A stretch of 64,000 bases of DNA from Euglena gracilis (taxonomy: Eukaryota; Euglenida; Euglenophyceae; Euglenales): NCBI GenBank assembly GCA_039621445.1, contig CP154954.1, positions 16,386,140-16,450,139 on the forward strand. The letters run 5' to 3'. Below are positions 12,449 through 23,271 of this stretch, one piece after another (position 1 is the first letter of the stretch; each line of letters begins with the position of its first letter). A model generated the notes under the pieces. That model was not told the origin of the DNA and did no database searches. It was given only the letters and a program-made list of their open reading frames with translations. The position numbers and the translations under genes are program-made.

Positions 12449-12854
12449 CTAACTCGGAGGAAATGCTCGTCGGCGATTTGTTTGCAACTCCAAAAAAGGG
12501 TTTTTCATTGCCACTTTTAATACACCTCTTCGAAACCTGTGGGAATTAAGGAATGGAATATAATTTATTGCAAACGTCGCACACCGTTCTGAATATTTCT
12601 TTGCCTTTTGCTGATTGGATCCCGATCCAACTTTGCGATCAAGCGTGCCGCGTTCTTTGAATCTGGATGCCATACCTGGGATAAGTGGCTGGTGTGAATT
12701 GTGTACAAGCTGGGTATATACCTTGCACTGTAGCTTTGGATATTTTCTCATGATTTGCAATCTTATTGAGCGACCAGGGTGGAACAAAAGAGAGATACGT
12801 CTCCACGCGCTTGCTTAAAGCCGCTCTGTCGGCAGTGCTCATTTTTGGGGGCAT
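12449..12854 (-). pseudogene. Tc1-like transposase, N-terminal DNA-binding part
   Basis: On the minus strand, from ATG at 12,854, the reading STADRAALSKRVETYLSF and then IANHEKISKATVQGIY has the spacing of a helix-turn-helix of Tc1-family transposases. After one frame change the homologous region appears to continue (SRFKERGTLDRKVGSG), like the second HTH and its GRPR-type linker. The frame then fails before the catalytic domain. The position just inside the right terminal repeat is as expected for this family. Confidence 0.6.
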
Positions 12855-12925
12855 GAGAGCAACTGGGGACAAAATGGAAAGGGGAATTTGCTTTTGGGGG
12901 GTATGTTTTTTGTGCTGGCAACCTG

Positions 12926-13562
12926 TATGGCGCAACAGCCCATCGTGGCCCCTGAGGACGTCCAATGCAGATGAAGGAGTCATTCAGCAGACGCCCGAGT
13001 CCCGGCGGCATTCACCTGACTGAACCCGACTGAAATCAGTGGTCACGAGGAGCGAGCGGACGGGTGTCGGGTGGAACTGCGGCAGCAGAGGCGGGGAAAG
13101 TCTGCGTGCTGTGGTACGACAACTTTTGGAAGCACCAGATGCGCTCCACCCTTTCGAACCTGTCCGCACCCAGGACTGCACTGGCCATCCCGGAGTACCC
13201 AAAGTGCCCTTCCATGGAGAGGGTGCTGTGCTACGTCCCGCTGGTGGCCAGGCGCCCAGTGCAGAAGCACCAGGTGCGCTCCACCCTTTCGAACCTGTCC
13301 GCACCCAGGACTGCACCGCCTAGCCATCGTGGCCATCGTGCAGACGACCCTGGTGGCCATCCCGGAGTACCCAAAGTGCCCTTCCGTGGAGAGGGTGCTG
13401 TGCTACGTCCCGCTGGTGGCCAGGCGCCCAGTGCAATCAGTCCTGGCGGACTTCGTGCAGCATCACCAACATCGCTGTGTCCCCGCTGGATGGCAAAGCG
13501 TGGACGTTCCCAATCAGTACACTCAGGACTTTGTTTCTTCTTTCTCATGCCATATGCCGTGA
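12926..13562 (+). pseudogene. Element gene 1, copy A, 3' part with an internal tandem duplication
   Basis: After the Tc1 insertion, homology to gene 1 resumes. It includes CVLWYDNFWK (copy B has CVLWFDNFWK) and IPEYPKCPSVERVLCYVPLVARRPV, which matches IPEYLGYPSLEQLLGRIHRVSARLV in copy B. A ~135-170-bp stretch is present twice in tandem (about 13,122-13,258 and 13,264-13,434), the second copy with an extra 'gccatcgtggccatcgtgcag' segment. Frames shift between the blocks. With the upstream stops this copy is clearly dead. Confidence 0.75.
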
Positions 13563-13767
13563 AAAACAATAATTTTCAGTGGATTGCTAGCAGAATTGCA
13601 GATGTGCAAGCTTTGTGGTATCAATTGGTTTGGGCAATTGTCTTTACAAGTCTTCACAGGCACCGTTTGCGCAATTGTGATTCTAATGTTTCAACAAATG
13701 TCTGGGTTAGGAGTCAGTTCGAGTAAGGGATGGCACGACAACAAAATCTGAATCCTGCCTTTTTGGG

Positions 13768-13862
13768 GGGTTGCCTCCGCGTCTCCACAGAGGCTCCGCG
13801 AAGGCTCCAAACGACCAGCCTCCACAGCGGCTCCTCAGAGGCTCTGTGGAGGCTCAGATGAC
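13768..13862. repeat. Short local repeats of GAGGCTC words
   Basis: 'ctccacagaggctccgcgaaggctcc' and similar phrases (agcctccacagcggctcctcagaggctctgtggaggctc) recur four to five times in direct and inverted orientation within 95 bp, giving a hairpin-prone segment. No coding role is visible. Confidence 0.5.
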
Positions 13863-14257
13863 CAATTTGCCAGAGCATGGCAAGACACATGGAAATGAAC
13901 GGGAAGATCTCAAAAAAATGGAACGCAAAAAGACATTTGAGCCTCACCTTGCACAGAGTAGTGATGCCATTTTTGTTCTGGGGGGGCATCCCCTCCCCCA
14001 GACGAGGCCGGTGTCAAAAAATGACGCCAAAAAAGGAGCCAACAAAAATGAATTGTATGCCAAAAACTTGGCATTCAATGAGGTCCAAGAGTGGGGTGAC
14101 AGGGGGGGGTGGCAGCGAAGGGTGTGTGTGGGGTGGCAGCAGGGGGGGGGGGGCGAGGTGTGGGGGGTGTGGAGGGGGGGGGTACTGTGGGTGCACCACT
14201 TCACGCCATCTCTCACTTTGAGCTCGAGCCAAAAAAAAAATAACAACAAACCCGCCC

Positions 14258-14371
14258 CCAAAAAGGCCGAGGGATGATGCCCCAGGGACCATTACAAGCC
14301 GAAAAAGATTGCACACACACGCACACACGAACATTACTCCCGTTTGATAAATCTTTTCTGTGGAATTTTCG
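14258..14371 (+). repeat. Direct repeat, copy 1 (partner at 14,591-14,704)
   Basis: About 112 bp starting 'aaaaaggccgag' and ending 'cttttctgtggaattttc' recur 333 bp downstream with ~85 percent identity by eye. It may be a local duplication or the ends of an unrecognised element. Confidence 0.75.
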
Positions 14372-14590
14372 ATACTGCGGGCAAAAATCATAAACTTTCG
14401 ATCGAGGGGGAGGTGTGGGAGGTCGATGCTGCTGGTTTCGTTCAGGTTCGGTCACACAAAAGAGCGACCCTGAAAAAGCAGTGGCGGGCTCGGGGCCCAT
14501 TTTCCCTTTGAAACAGCCAACCTTTGCCATCGCTCCCCAACCATTTACCAAGCAAAACGATGCCTTGGGTCGTTAACACTCGGGGAACAG

Positions 14591-14704
14591 GAAAAAAGGC
14601 CGAGAAATGATGCCCCAGGGCCCATTATAAGCCAACAAAAAAATTGCACACGCACTCACACCGCACATTACTCCTATTTGACAAACCTTTTCTGTGGAAT
14701 TTCC
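14591..14704 (+). repeat. Direct repeat, copy 2 (partner at 14,258-14,371)
   Basis: Second copy of the segment described at 14,258. The 220 bp between the copies have no coding signal. Confidence 0.75.
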
Positions 14705-16065
14705 CCCTGAGTGCCCCCCCCCCTGGGTCCAACCTTCAAGAAATCCCTGATTTAACAAGGAATCTGATTTTCCAAACCGCCCTTTCAGCTGTCCAGATTC
14801 GACTTGCTTGCTGCTTTATGAATCAGGGCAAGGATGATTATGCCATGGATTAGATAGGATTAAATGTGGCATCGACCGACAATCCTGAACGTAACCCAAA
14901 CCCTAGCTCAAACCAAACCCCAACCTGAGGACCCTTAAACCAGGTCCCCACCTGCTGGTGAGGTCCTGGCGTGGTCAATTGCCCTTTTTCTGCAGTGGAA
15001 AGCAGTACTCTTCCATTCACTTGCAAATTTTCTTCCGTTTTGCACAATTTTTTTTGCATTTTTGGAAGAGTTTTGCATTTGCATGGTTTTTTGTGTGTTT
15101 TTCCCTTTAATTCTTTTTTCCCAACATTCTCATTTTTTATTTTTCAGGATTTTTCTTTGCATGTTTTAGCACACTTTTGCACGCTTTTTTCCCTGAAGAT
15201 GTCCAAAAGACAGATACAGACACTCAGACACACATATTGACAAACAAACAAACATCCAGGCAGAGATGGGAAAATCCGTGATATTTTTGCGGAGAGAAAC
15301 TGGTCAAAACAGCATTCATTCATTCATTTCATAAAAACTGCAAAAAAAATCAGCTAATTGAGGTTTTGCAACTACAAAAAATCTTCAGAGTCCCCTCACA
15401 GAGGTGGGGAGCTTCATAGATCAGGGCTATAATGGGGAGTTGGCGCCCTCACCATAACTAAAATGTATTGCACGTGTTGAGAGCTGCCCTAGATTCACCC
15501 AATATAAAGATTGTGGGTGCGACATGGCTCAGCGGAAGGATAACACTCCATGGCAGCAACCATCCTGTAGCAGCGGTTGCCGACTTCTGCTGGCAATCAG
15601 GGATGGGACAATCCAAAAGCAAGAGCAGACCCTGAAACAAACGAGGAGAGTGGGGCAACCTGTGAATGTCCAATGCTCTCAGGCAATTGGGCTCCTTAGG
15701 TAAGTCCCAATTTGTTTCTTGTATATCCTTGTATAAAATCCTTGTATACAGATGAAAAATCTTAACATATTCAATAAATCTACAGTGTGCCCGGTAAATT
15801 ATCAATTTTCGGGAAACTGTCACCTGTCAAATCAGTGAGTACAGAGGGAGGTGAAAGGTCCCTATAAAGATAGGTCAAGGGTGCAGTGCTTGTCCGGGTA
15901 GCCAACACAAAAATCCGAAAATGTGGTTTTTCCACACATTTGCGATCAGCAGCCACAGAAATGCAAGCAATTTTTTTCGACTCGGGAAATGTGATTTTTC
16001 AACAAGAATGTGAAAAATCTCAAAAAATATAGGTACAGGTCTGCCTGCCCCATCCCATAACCCCC

Positions 16066-16536
16066 CCACTTATACCAGGGGGGGAAATGCAACTTGGCCC
16101 TGCAAATTATGCAAGTCAAAAAAAATGCAAAAAAATGCAAAAAAAATGCAAAAAAAATGCAACTTGCATGAAAACCTTGAGAAAAAGCTGGAATATGACA
16201 GAGCTTTGCTGCCTAAAATCAAAAAAATTTCCAGGGCAAAATATTTTATGCAAAAAAAAAAAACGCAAAAAATGCAAAAAAAATCCAAACATATGCCAAC
16301 CAACTACAAAATTTTTTTCAAGGGCAAAATATTTTATGAAAAAAAAGGCAAAAAAAATGCAAAAAATTCCAAACATACGGCAACCAACCAACTACAAAAA
16401 ATTTTTCCAGGGCAAAATATTTTATGCAAAAAATGCAAAAAAAAAAGCATAAAAATGCAAATTTCAGGAAAACCTGATTATGCAAAAAAATGCAAATTAT
16501 GCAAGTTGCATTCCCACACCCTGCTTATACCCCCCC
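16066..16536. mobile_element. Foldback element of ATGCAAAAAA repeats with diverged terminal inverted repeats
   Basis: The left arm (ttatacc-aggg-ggggaaatgcaacttg, then tgcaaattatgcaa) and the right arm (tgcaaattatgcaagttgcattcccacaccctgcttata) are inverted copies of each other with small gaps. Between them are three tandem ~88-bp copies of a unit containing 'cagggcaaaatattttatg' (near 16,232, 16,320 and 16,410). The rest is poly-A-interrupted ATGCAAAA. No protein can be supported. The open frames seen here come from the A-rich repeats. Confidence 0.6.
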
Positions 16537-16734
16537 ATTGGGCCCAACTACCAAACCATGACTTATAACCACCCCCAGAAGGAAAAATGAAGCAGCAACA
16601 GGGTTTGGGGAAAATTTTTTGTTTTTCCCCCGAAAACTGGCAGAAAACGGCAGAATCGGAAGCCTGCCATGCTGTTTTATGCCATAAATCAGCCACATCT
16701 CGGGGTTTGGCAGGAAGATATCGGGAAATCAAAA

Positions 16735-16920
16735 TACCATTAGATAGGGCATTCCACGGGCTTCAATTTAGGTCTCTGGACATTTCCTCTGATTTCGCTT
16801 CATTTCCGAGATATTTTGGAAACATCGATTTTTCTGGCCCCCAAAAAAGCCCAAAATGGCCCAGAAATGGGCCGAAACTGGCCGAAAAAAATGCCGTAAC
16901 TCTATGGCTACACGCAGGGT
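16735..16920 (+). repeat. Dispersed repeat 'GGGCATTCC...GAGATATTTTGG', copy 1
   Basis: The segment ('ttagatagggcattcc', 'gggcttca', 'gacatttcctctgatttcg', 'cgagatattttggaaa') is repeated at 17,436-17,545 on the other side of the C-rich foldback. Related, more diverged copies are at 53,405-53,740. Flanking copies on both sides of one insertion fit an element inserted within, or between, members of this family. Confidence 0.65.
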
Positions 16921-16951
16921 TTGGGAAAAAAAAAAAAAAACACGGTTGGAT

Positions 16952-17437
16952 AAACCCCCCCCCAAAAATAAGACCCACCCAAAAAATAAGACCCCCCACA
17001 AAATACGACCCCCCTGGGCCGAGCGAGCCACAATCCAAAAATAAGCCCCCCCCCTAAATCAGACCCCCCCTTTACGGCGCGAAGCGCCGGGGACGGTGAA
17101 CTTTTCCCCTGAAAAATGACCAAAAAACCCAATTTCATACACAAAAATGATGAAATTTCAAAAATTTTCGGATTTTTGAAGTTCAAAAAACACGGTAAAT
17201 GTCAATTTACACTAATTTTCACATGGCGCGAAGCGCCGAGCAAAAGGAAAAAAAAAAAAAAAAAAAAAATTATAGTCCTCTTGGGAACCTGAAAAATGGT
17301 GGTTTTTTTCGGACCCGGGTCGGTCAAGAAAAAATCCAAAATAAGACCCCCCCCAAAAAAAATAATACTCCCCCTGCAGGCTTCCAGCAACGGACCCAAA
17401 AATAAGACCCAGGTCTTATTTTTTTGGGGGGGGGGTT
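16952..17437. mobile_element. Foldback/MITE with C-run/G-run ends and AATAAGAC arms
   Basis: The left end is a run of C followed by AAAAATAAGAC. The right end is GTCTTATTTTTTT followed by a G run and TTAG. Inside, 'ccccccaaaataagaccc' is repeated several times, and there are two copies of a GGCGC-GAA-GCGCC mini-hairpin (17,075 and 17,225) and an A-run. The end structure is shared with 37,557-37,972 and 61,887-62,292, so these form one family. No protein is encoded. I see no convincing target-site duplication. Confidence 0.6.
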
Positions 17438-17794
17438 AGGGCATTCCAAGGGCTTCATTTTTACTCTGCGGACATTTTCTTTGATTTTGCTTCATTGTCG
17501 AGATAATTTGGAAAAATCGATTTTTGACCAAAAAACGGCCCAAAAAAAACACCCAAAATGGCCATTTTGGGCCGCCGCAAAAGCGTGCCGGAACACGGGC
17601 CAGGCGTGTCGGCGGCCAAAACGGTGAAGGGGGGGGCGATGGAGGGCCTCCGGGGGAACAGTTCGTCAGACCGCATTTCCGGAAATAATATACGCTTCCT
17701 CGAGATATTTTCGAAAAATCGAATTTTTGACCGACGGGTGACCCATTTTTGGACCCTGGCGAAATGGCAGAGTCGGAAGGGGGGGCGGGGCGGG

Positions 17795-18110
17795 CCAATC
17801 CTACCCAGTGGGGACCCCTTCGCGGCTGAATGACTGGTGCCTCGCGGGGTTGGCGGGGTCAAACGGAGGTGATTTGGAAACTAGAAATCCAGTCGCGACT
17901 GAAAAAAAAATTCCGGGAACGGAGCTGGGATCATGGTGATAATCCGCCGGTTCCTGAGGTGGCCCCGACCCGGGGGGGGAGGGTGGGGGCGGTTCGAACC
18001 CCCCCCCATTTCCCCAGGGGTAAGCTTCGCTCTTACCCATAAAGGGATAAGAGCTCGGCGACTCCCCCCTATCACCTTCCTCATGTCTGCAGAGCTTCCC
18101 ATACAACCCT
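17795..18110 (+). repeat. Dispersed repeat (empty-site paralogue of the 30-32 kb insertion locus)
   Basis: 'aatcctacccagt...cttcgcggctgaatgactggtgcctcg' and, further on, 'gggaacggagctgggatcatggtgataatc' match the two flanks of the element at 30,019-32,427 joined together (29,996-30,018 plus 32,428-32,570). The right part also contains the 'taagcttcgctcttac' dispersed core seen in the satellite units. Confidence 0.65.
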
Positions 18111-18239
18111 GGGGCCGGGCTGGGCCGCCCTGGCTGCCACAAGCCTCAAACGTCTGCTGCAGCATGGCACCATCAGACACATGAAGAGCTCAGCACAACA
18201 CCTGGTTTACAAGGTAGGTGGAAGGTTGCTTTGAAGGCG

Positions 18240-19080
18240 GTTCAGGGTTGGCACAGGGGACGTTTTCCCGGGTATGTGCGATGATGGCCCCGCACATTCC
18301 ACAGAACCAGCCCAAATCCCATCTCAGAGTTGCGCCTGGTGGATTGGTGCTTTGTCGGGCAATTGCGACTGCTTAATCCAGATTGCACCGCTGCGGGATT
18401 GCAGAAATATGGTTTGGCATCGAGTGATACAGATACAGATACAGAGACATAAAAATTGCCGAAATGTATCGCGTTTGGGCGTATTTTATTGGCTTTCTCA
18501 CAAGTGAAATCTTGGTGAAATTGGTGACCCCATCCACTGCGAACACTCCACTTGAAAGAAAAAAAAACAGGCCCTGATTTTAACCCCATTGAGCACGCGC
18601 ACCAGTTGCAGGTCGGATGTTGTGCAGTCAGAGTGTTTTCTAACCGCGAGCAAGAATTGGCAGGCTGATGTGCTTGTAGGGACTTGATGGATTTCTTTCG
18701 AGGGAGCTGGGGGTAAACCCTGGGGTTTGGCATGACCTCATTTTGAGGTGGTGCTACTCAGTTCTAAGTGCTCCACCGGTACTCGCAACTCTGAGGTTCT
18801 TCAGCATGGTTCTGTGGAGTGTGGGGTGCCATTCTTTTTTCCCATTTCTTTTTTCAGGGGATGAAAATTCTCTGTGGACGTGGGTATGAGAATTTATGGG
18901 CACGCTGGAGATAACCACACAGCTTGTCTTCCCTCTTTTTTTAAAAAATTTTCTATCCCCTTTTTTCAGAGCGTTCTGGTCTCCGAATATGATTGCGACT
19001 TTGGCCGACACCACCCATCCTTTTTAAGGCCATTTTTTTGCTCATCCAATCTTTTCTTCAACCCCAAATTCCCACCTCTG
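18240..19080. other. No supportable gene
   Basis: Moderate-composition DNA. The longest frame is 163 codons on the minus strand without any motif that I recognise, and no repeat is evident. Confidence 0.4.
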
Positions 19081-19157
19081 GTATGAATTTTTGCGAAAGT
19101 GCACCCCACTCCCAAGCACAATAAGCCACGATAGATGCCTACATTCCCCCCCCCTTG

Positions 19158-19226
19158 TCCTTGACACGCCAAAATACGGGGAAAGTGCGGTTGACACGGG
19201 GGGTGTGTCATGGACACGCCGTGTCA
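19158..19226 (+). repeat. TTGACACGCC repeat with TGACAC-Gn-GTGTCA hairpin, copy at 19.16 kb
   Basis: 'ttgacacgccaaaatacgggg', then 'aaagtgcggttgacac', a G run, then 'gtgtcatggacacgcc'. TGACAC and GTGTCA pair across the G run. Related copies lie near 19,468-19,535, 19,715-19,780, 21,468-21,540, 27,465-27,545 and 27,583-27,615. All keep 'aaagtgcNNTTGAC/TGACA' before a G run. Confidence 0.75.
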
Positions 19227-19467
19227 TGGGAACCGTACCACAAAACATGCAGCAAAATGATGGCCAGGTAATCTAGGCCTCGGTTTAAGGGCCCAATCAC
19301 CATAGCATCAACAATAACTCCATTGGAGCGCTCATATCTCACTAAATCACCAAACTCAAAAGAAGATAAGTTCAAAGCCATGGTTCTGTACAGAAAATGG
19401 CAACCAATTAGCTCCAGAGACGAGCTCCAGAGACGTGAAGTGTGTCAAAAATACTTTACTCTTTTTA

Positions 19468-19535
19468 GGTACGGGAAAAGTGCGGTTGACACGGGGGGGG
19501 GGTGTCATGGACAAGGCGTGTCAAGGACAAGGGGG
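19468..19535 (+). repeat. TGACAC-Gn-GTGTCA hairpin repeat, copy at 19.47 kb
   Basis: 'acgggaaaagtgcggttgacac', a 10-base G run, then 'tgtcatggacaaggcgtgtcaaggac'. Same architecture as the 19,158 copy. Confidence 0.7.
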
Positions 19536-19714
19536 GGGGAATGTAAGATGATGTGCGACTTTTTTTGCAAGTGACCAGAGCTTTGAACCTGGTGCACCAG
19601 GAGGCTTTCGGACGCAAAAACACGATTCCAAATAATTGGTAAAAATGCTGATAATTGTGGGACCCCCCTACTCAAGGACCAGTGAAAAATACAGCACTTA
19701 ACAGGTACCCTCCC

Positions 19715-19782
19715 CCTCTTGTCCAAGACAAGCCAAGTGTTCAAGGAAAGTGCCCTTGACAGGGGGGGGGGTCTCAACAACC
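19715..19782 (+). repeat. TGACA-Gn hairpin repeat, diverged copy at 19.72 kb
   Basis: 'cttgtccaagacaagcc' followed by 'ggaaagtgcccttgacaggggggggggtctca'. The stem has drifted but the order of parts is retained. Confidence 0.5.
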
Positions 19783-20545
19783 GCTGTTTCAACGGCACGA
19801 TACCATGATAATGTTTTTCTCATTGCGGTTTGATCACCCAACAACCATGGCCTCCACAAGAGGAAGATGATTGCGCGGGCTGTCGGTCCTTGGACTCAAT
19901 CACGAGGCCGCTTGGACCACGTATTGAGGGCCATCGCTAGGGTCCCTGGGCGGTTGGGAAACGAGGAAGAGCCATTGGCACTTAATTCTGGCGGGGATAC
20001 AAAAAAAGGCAGTTTCCTTGACATGAGGAGGTGCTGTGGTCCTCAATGTGTAACAGGGATGTGCAGTTCTGGCAGACAAAACCCAATTCATTGGGTGACA
20101 AAAATCCTATGAATCAGTAAATTAAAGGAACACAGATTGAAATGGTGATTCAGGAAATGAATCCATTCCTTCTTTTAACAATGCCTCCGTTACTCTGCAA
20201 GTAGTTTGAAAACCCTCCGGTATATGGCCCAAGGACCTTCAAAAGAGTACGGATTGTGCACCGTATGGTAGGCTGGCTTACTTCCGGGTGACACAGGGGG
20301 AGGCAGGCTGGGACCCATCTGAGGGGGATCAGGGGCAGGCAGACCCTCACTGCGACATCAGTTCCCCATCTTTCAGAGCATCTGCCTGGCCGCCACGTAC
20401 GTGATGCAACAGGGGTGCGTGGGAGAGGACCACGTCAGTTGCAGCTACAGCAATGCTGTGCTCTGCCCGAGATCCAATCCCATCCATACAGTTGCCTAGC
20501 AAATTGGTGCTTACGCCCAGTCATGCCACAGGTATTTGGTGCATG

Positions 20546-20848
20546 CTTGTGCTTACCGACCAGGGGGGGAGGGTGGGTGGGTGCTATAGAGTGCCTGCCC
20601 CTAGCAGGCACACCCCCCAGGGGGGGGTAGGGGTCCGGGGGGCCCAGAAAATCTTCATTGAAAATGGCCTTTCCCAGGCCCCCAGCGCCTTCGGCGCCGG
20701 GGTCAGAGGGGGGTTGCCTGCTATGGGCAGGCACCCCCCAAAACCCTAACCCCCCCTGGGGGGGGGGGTCGGATCGGGTGCCATGGGGTGCCTGCCCCTA
20801 GCACCCACCCACTCCCCCGTGGGGTAGGCACCCGACTAAGCACAAGCC
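20546..20848. mobile_element. Foldback element with CTTGTGCTTA ends and repeated 'GTGCCTGCCCCTAGCA' blocks
   Basis: The left end has GCTTGTGCTTA and GTGGGTGGGTGCTA. The right end is the inverse (TAGCACCCACCCAC ... TAAGCACAAGC). Three copies of 'tgcctgcccctagca' or its inverse lie inside, along with a GGCGC-CTTC-type hairpin at 20,686. I see no coding sequence. The target duplication is not clear. Confidence 0.55.
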
Positions 20849-21251
20849 TGGTTTGGTGGGGTTCTCCCTGGGCAGGTACAAAGGGTAAACCACCAGATTT
20901 GGGACAAAAATCCAAAGGCCATGCCCCCAAAAAGAAACCAGACAAAGAGGCCAAGAGAAGGGATGAGGGTTCAAAAAAAAGGCAGTCAGGAGGGGAGGCA
21001 GGAATAAGCAACCTTGCATGTCCCCATGTCCGACCACATGAAGCAGGGATCGGGCGAGTGGAGCCGATGGGAACGCAGCGCAGTCAGCCTGGGTGCCCTC
21101 GGAGGGGGCCCATTCAGCGAATTTCTTGAGAACCCCCTCTGGCGGGGTCCAAACGGCTGGCTGGAAAAAAATGCTGGCTGGACCCCCTCATTACTTTGTT
21201 TTACTTTATTACCACTCCCCCCCCCCCCCCCGGGGGGGGGGGTCGAGTGGA

Positions 21252-21255
21252 AACC

Positions 21256-21290
<35 letters not shown>
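21252..21290. repeat. (GGCT)n microsatellite
   Basis: Seven to eight consecutive GGCT units directly after an inverted C-run/G-run pair (21,220-21,243). Confidence 0.9.
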
Positions 21291-21467
21291 CGGCCAGCTA
21301 AACCGGACGCCCCCCCCCCCGGGATAGGGTGGGGTCCAGCTTAAGAAATTCCCTGCGCCCATTGCGGCGGGCAGCAGTCCAGCACCCCAGGGTGTGTCGG
21401 CTCTGGGGAGGGGAGGGAGCTGGCAGTCCTGTCCTCCGAAGGCAGCAAGGCTGCTAACCCCCAAGGC

Positions 21468-21540
21468 ACAGAAATGTTCCAGGAATGTGCGTTGACACAG
21501 GGGGGGGGGGTTGTCAAGGGCACTTGTGTCAGACAAGGGG
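21468..21540 (+). repeat. TTGACAC-Gn-GTGTC hairpin repeat, diverged copy at 21.47 kb
   Basis: 'ccaggaatgtgcgttgacac', a G run, then 'ttgtcaagggcacttgtgtc'. It keeps the TTGACAC/GTGTC pairing of the 19 kb copies. Confidence 0.55.
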
Positions 21541-22167
21541 ACGCTCCTTAGGGATGGGCCAGTCGAGAGCTCTTGGAATTTTCGGGAAAGGCTTTCACCA
21601 CACCGATTCTGGGTTCCCTGGCACCGCGGTGAACTTGAAACAAAATCAAAGTCCATTTTGAGCAAGAATGGCTTTGGGGAGGGTGCAAGTGGTTCGGACG
21701 CTCTTGTCTGAACGGCGGCAAGAATGCTTTCATATTCTATGCTTTCCAGGGGAACGCGGTTCCTACCACAGAAATATTTCACAGGATTTTCTCTGTACAA
21801 CAGGTTTTTGCGACTCTTAAATTGTGAACTTGTGATACCCACCACACAATTTTTTACCGACCCCCGGGGGGTAGGGGGGTCACTCCACTTTTTTAAAAAC
21901 CAGTCAGCCACTCTCTTTCGGAAAACCAGCCAGTCACTATCTATGACTGTCTATCTATGACTGCTGACTGTGTGCTGAATACTCTTGTCTGTGTGCTGCA
22001 GACCGTATGAACGTGCTCTGCTTCACACTCCCAGGGATGGGGTTTGAAAAAGCAGGGGGAGGGTCGGACCGTCCCTGCGTCAACAAGAGAGCCCGAAGCC
22101 ACATTCTCTGTGTTTTTGAACTCCCCACTGGAGATCCAGGACAAATGTGCAATACCTACTGGCATCC

Positions 22168-22250
22168 CAACTCCAGGTTTAGGGTTGGGGTTTTGGGTTA
22201 TTGGTTCGGGATGGGGTCAGTGTCAGGGTTAGGAAGGTTAGGGTTAGGAT
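22168..22250 (+). repeat. Degenerate telomere-like GGTTAGGGTTAGG words
   Basis: 'ggtttagggttgggg', 'gtcagggttagg' and 'aaggttagggttagg' lie within 80 bp. Similar loose words occur as 'aacccaaaccctag' near 14,893 and 'cctaaaccctacc' near 27,400. They are too irregular for a real telomere and look like interstitial simple sequence. Confidence 0.4.
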
Positions 22251-23271
22251 TCATCCCGTTAAGACTAAAATTCGACAAAAATTAGGCCTAATTCAGCTAA
22301 ATTTAGAGCCAATTTGGCCAAATTTAACTTTGGCCCTCTTCTGAACGACAATTGCAACTCTAACCCCTATTCCTAAAATGACAGAGATTTCGATAAACCA
22401 TCCAAACCCCCTTCCGTTTGTGGAAAGTGGAAAGTACCAAAGGAATCCAGACAAGCACGCCAAAGTCCTCGGAGAAACTAATTCGTCGTGACGGAGCCGC
22501 GGCAGACTGTCCGTGGCTGGTGTGGCGCCAAAGCCCTGGTTGTCTCTGAAATGTTTGAGGGACGGCAGCGGAGGAGAGGGGTTCGGTGTGAATAGATGGC
22601 TTGTTGTTTTTTCACCCGGGGTCAGTGGAAATGGATTCCCTCATTTTTTTTCGGCCCCCTGGCCACAAGAAAGGGGTATATGGCCATTTTTGGCTGTTTT
22701 TGGCCTCTTTTTCGTAATTTCAACCACTTTGGCGGCTATGGACTTAAGCTGGGGGTGGGGAGATTGGTAGTCAACCGATTCAGAAAAGCCAAGTCCACAT
22801 GCAAGTTGCACCCCTGTGGCTCGGACCATGTAAACTTCGAGTTAGCCTGCTGATATCGGGCCCCCCAAGGTCCAGAATGGAGGAAAGGACTGAAAGCCGT
22901 AGGGGGAGTTGGGGAAACGACGAGGGGGAAGAGGTCCTCTTTGTTTGGATCGGTCGGGACTTGGGTGCAGTGCTGGGCACCACGCTGCCCTCTGAAAGAC
23001 ACAGAATCCAACTCCCTGCCAACAAAAAGCCGTCTTTCGTCCCTAAGCGGGTGGCCAACGCACGAGTGTGGGGGGTCCAGAAACCCCCTTTGGTTTCATG
23101 GAGGGGACACCCACACCAACGAAACAACGGTGCGATCATCATTCGGACCCGGCGTGCAGCCCTGGTCTGAAACATAAAAAGACATACCTGAATTTCTTTG
23201 CAAAAAGCAGTTTCAGGCAAGCACCGAAAGTGTTTTAGAAGAGGGGGGGGGACGCTTGCTTCTCCGCAGCC

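Larger units (their letters stand above)
11523..12925 (-). mobile_element. Tc1/mariner-like transposon inserted in gene 1 copy A (degenerate)
   Basis: The ends are inverted repeats that begin CAGGTTGCC and continue through ACACAAAAAAACATACCCCCC (right end: the inverse with GCACAAAAAACATACCCCCC). The element is bordered by the dinucleotide TA on both sides (11,521-11,522 and 12,926-12,927), the standard Tc1/mariner target duplication. Removing the element rejoins the gene 1 reading frame (DCP into MAQQPIVAPED, matching ACPRSAQRVVAEE). The interior carries pieces of a Tc1 transposase, one of them inverted, and a foreign repeat at 12,051-12,256. At 1.40 kb it is close to the normal family length, but it cannot be active as it stands. 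Confidence 0.9.

Noticed and set aside
22168-22250. Telomeric repeat or chromosome end
   Set aside because: Only a few irregular GGTTAGGG words within unique sequence on both sides.
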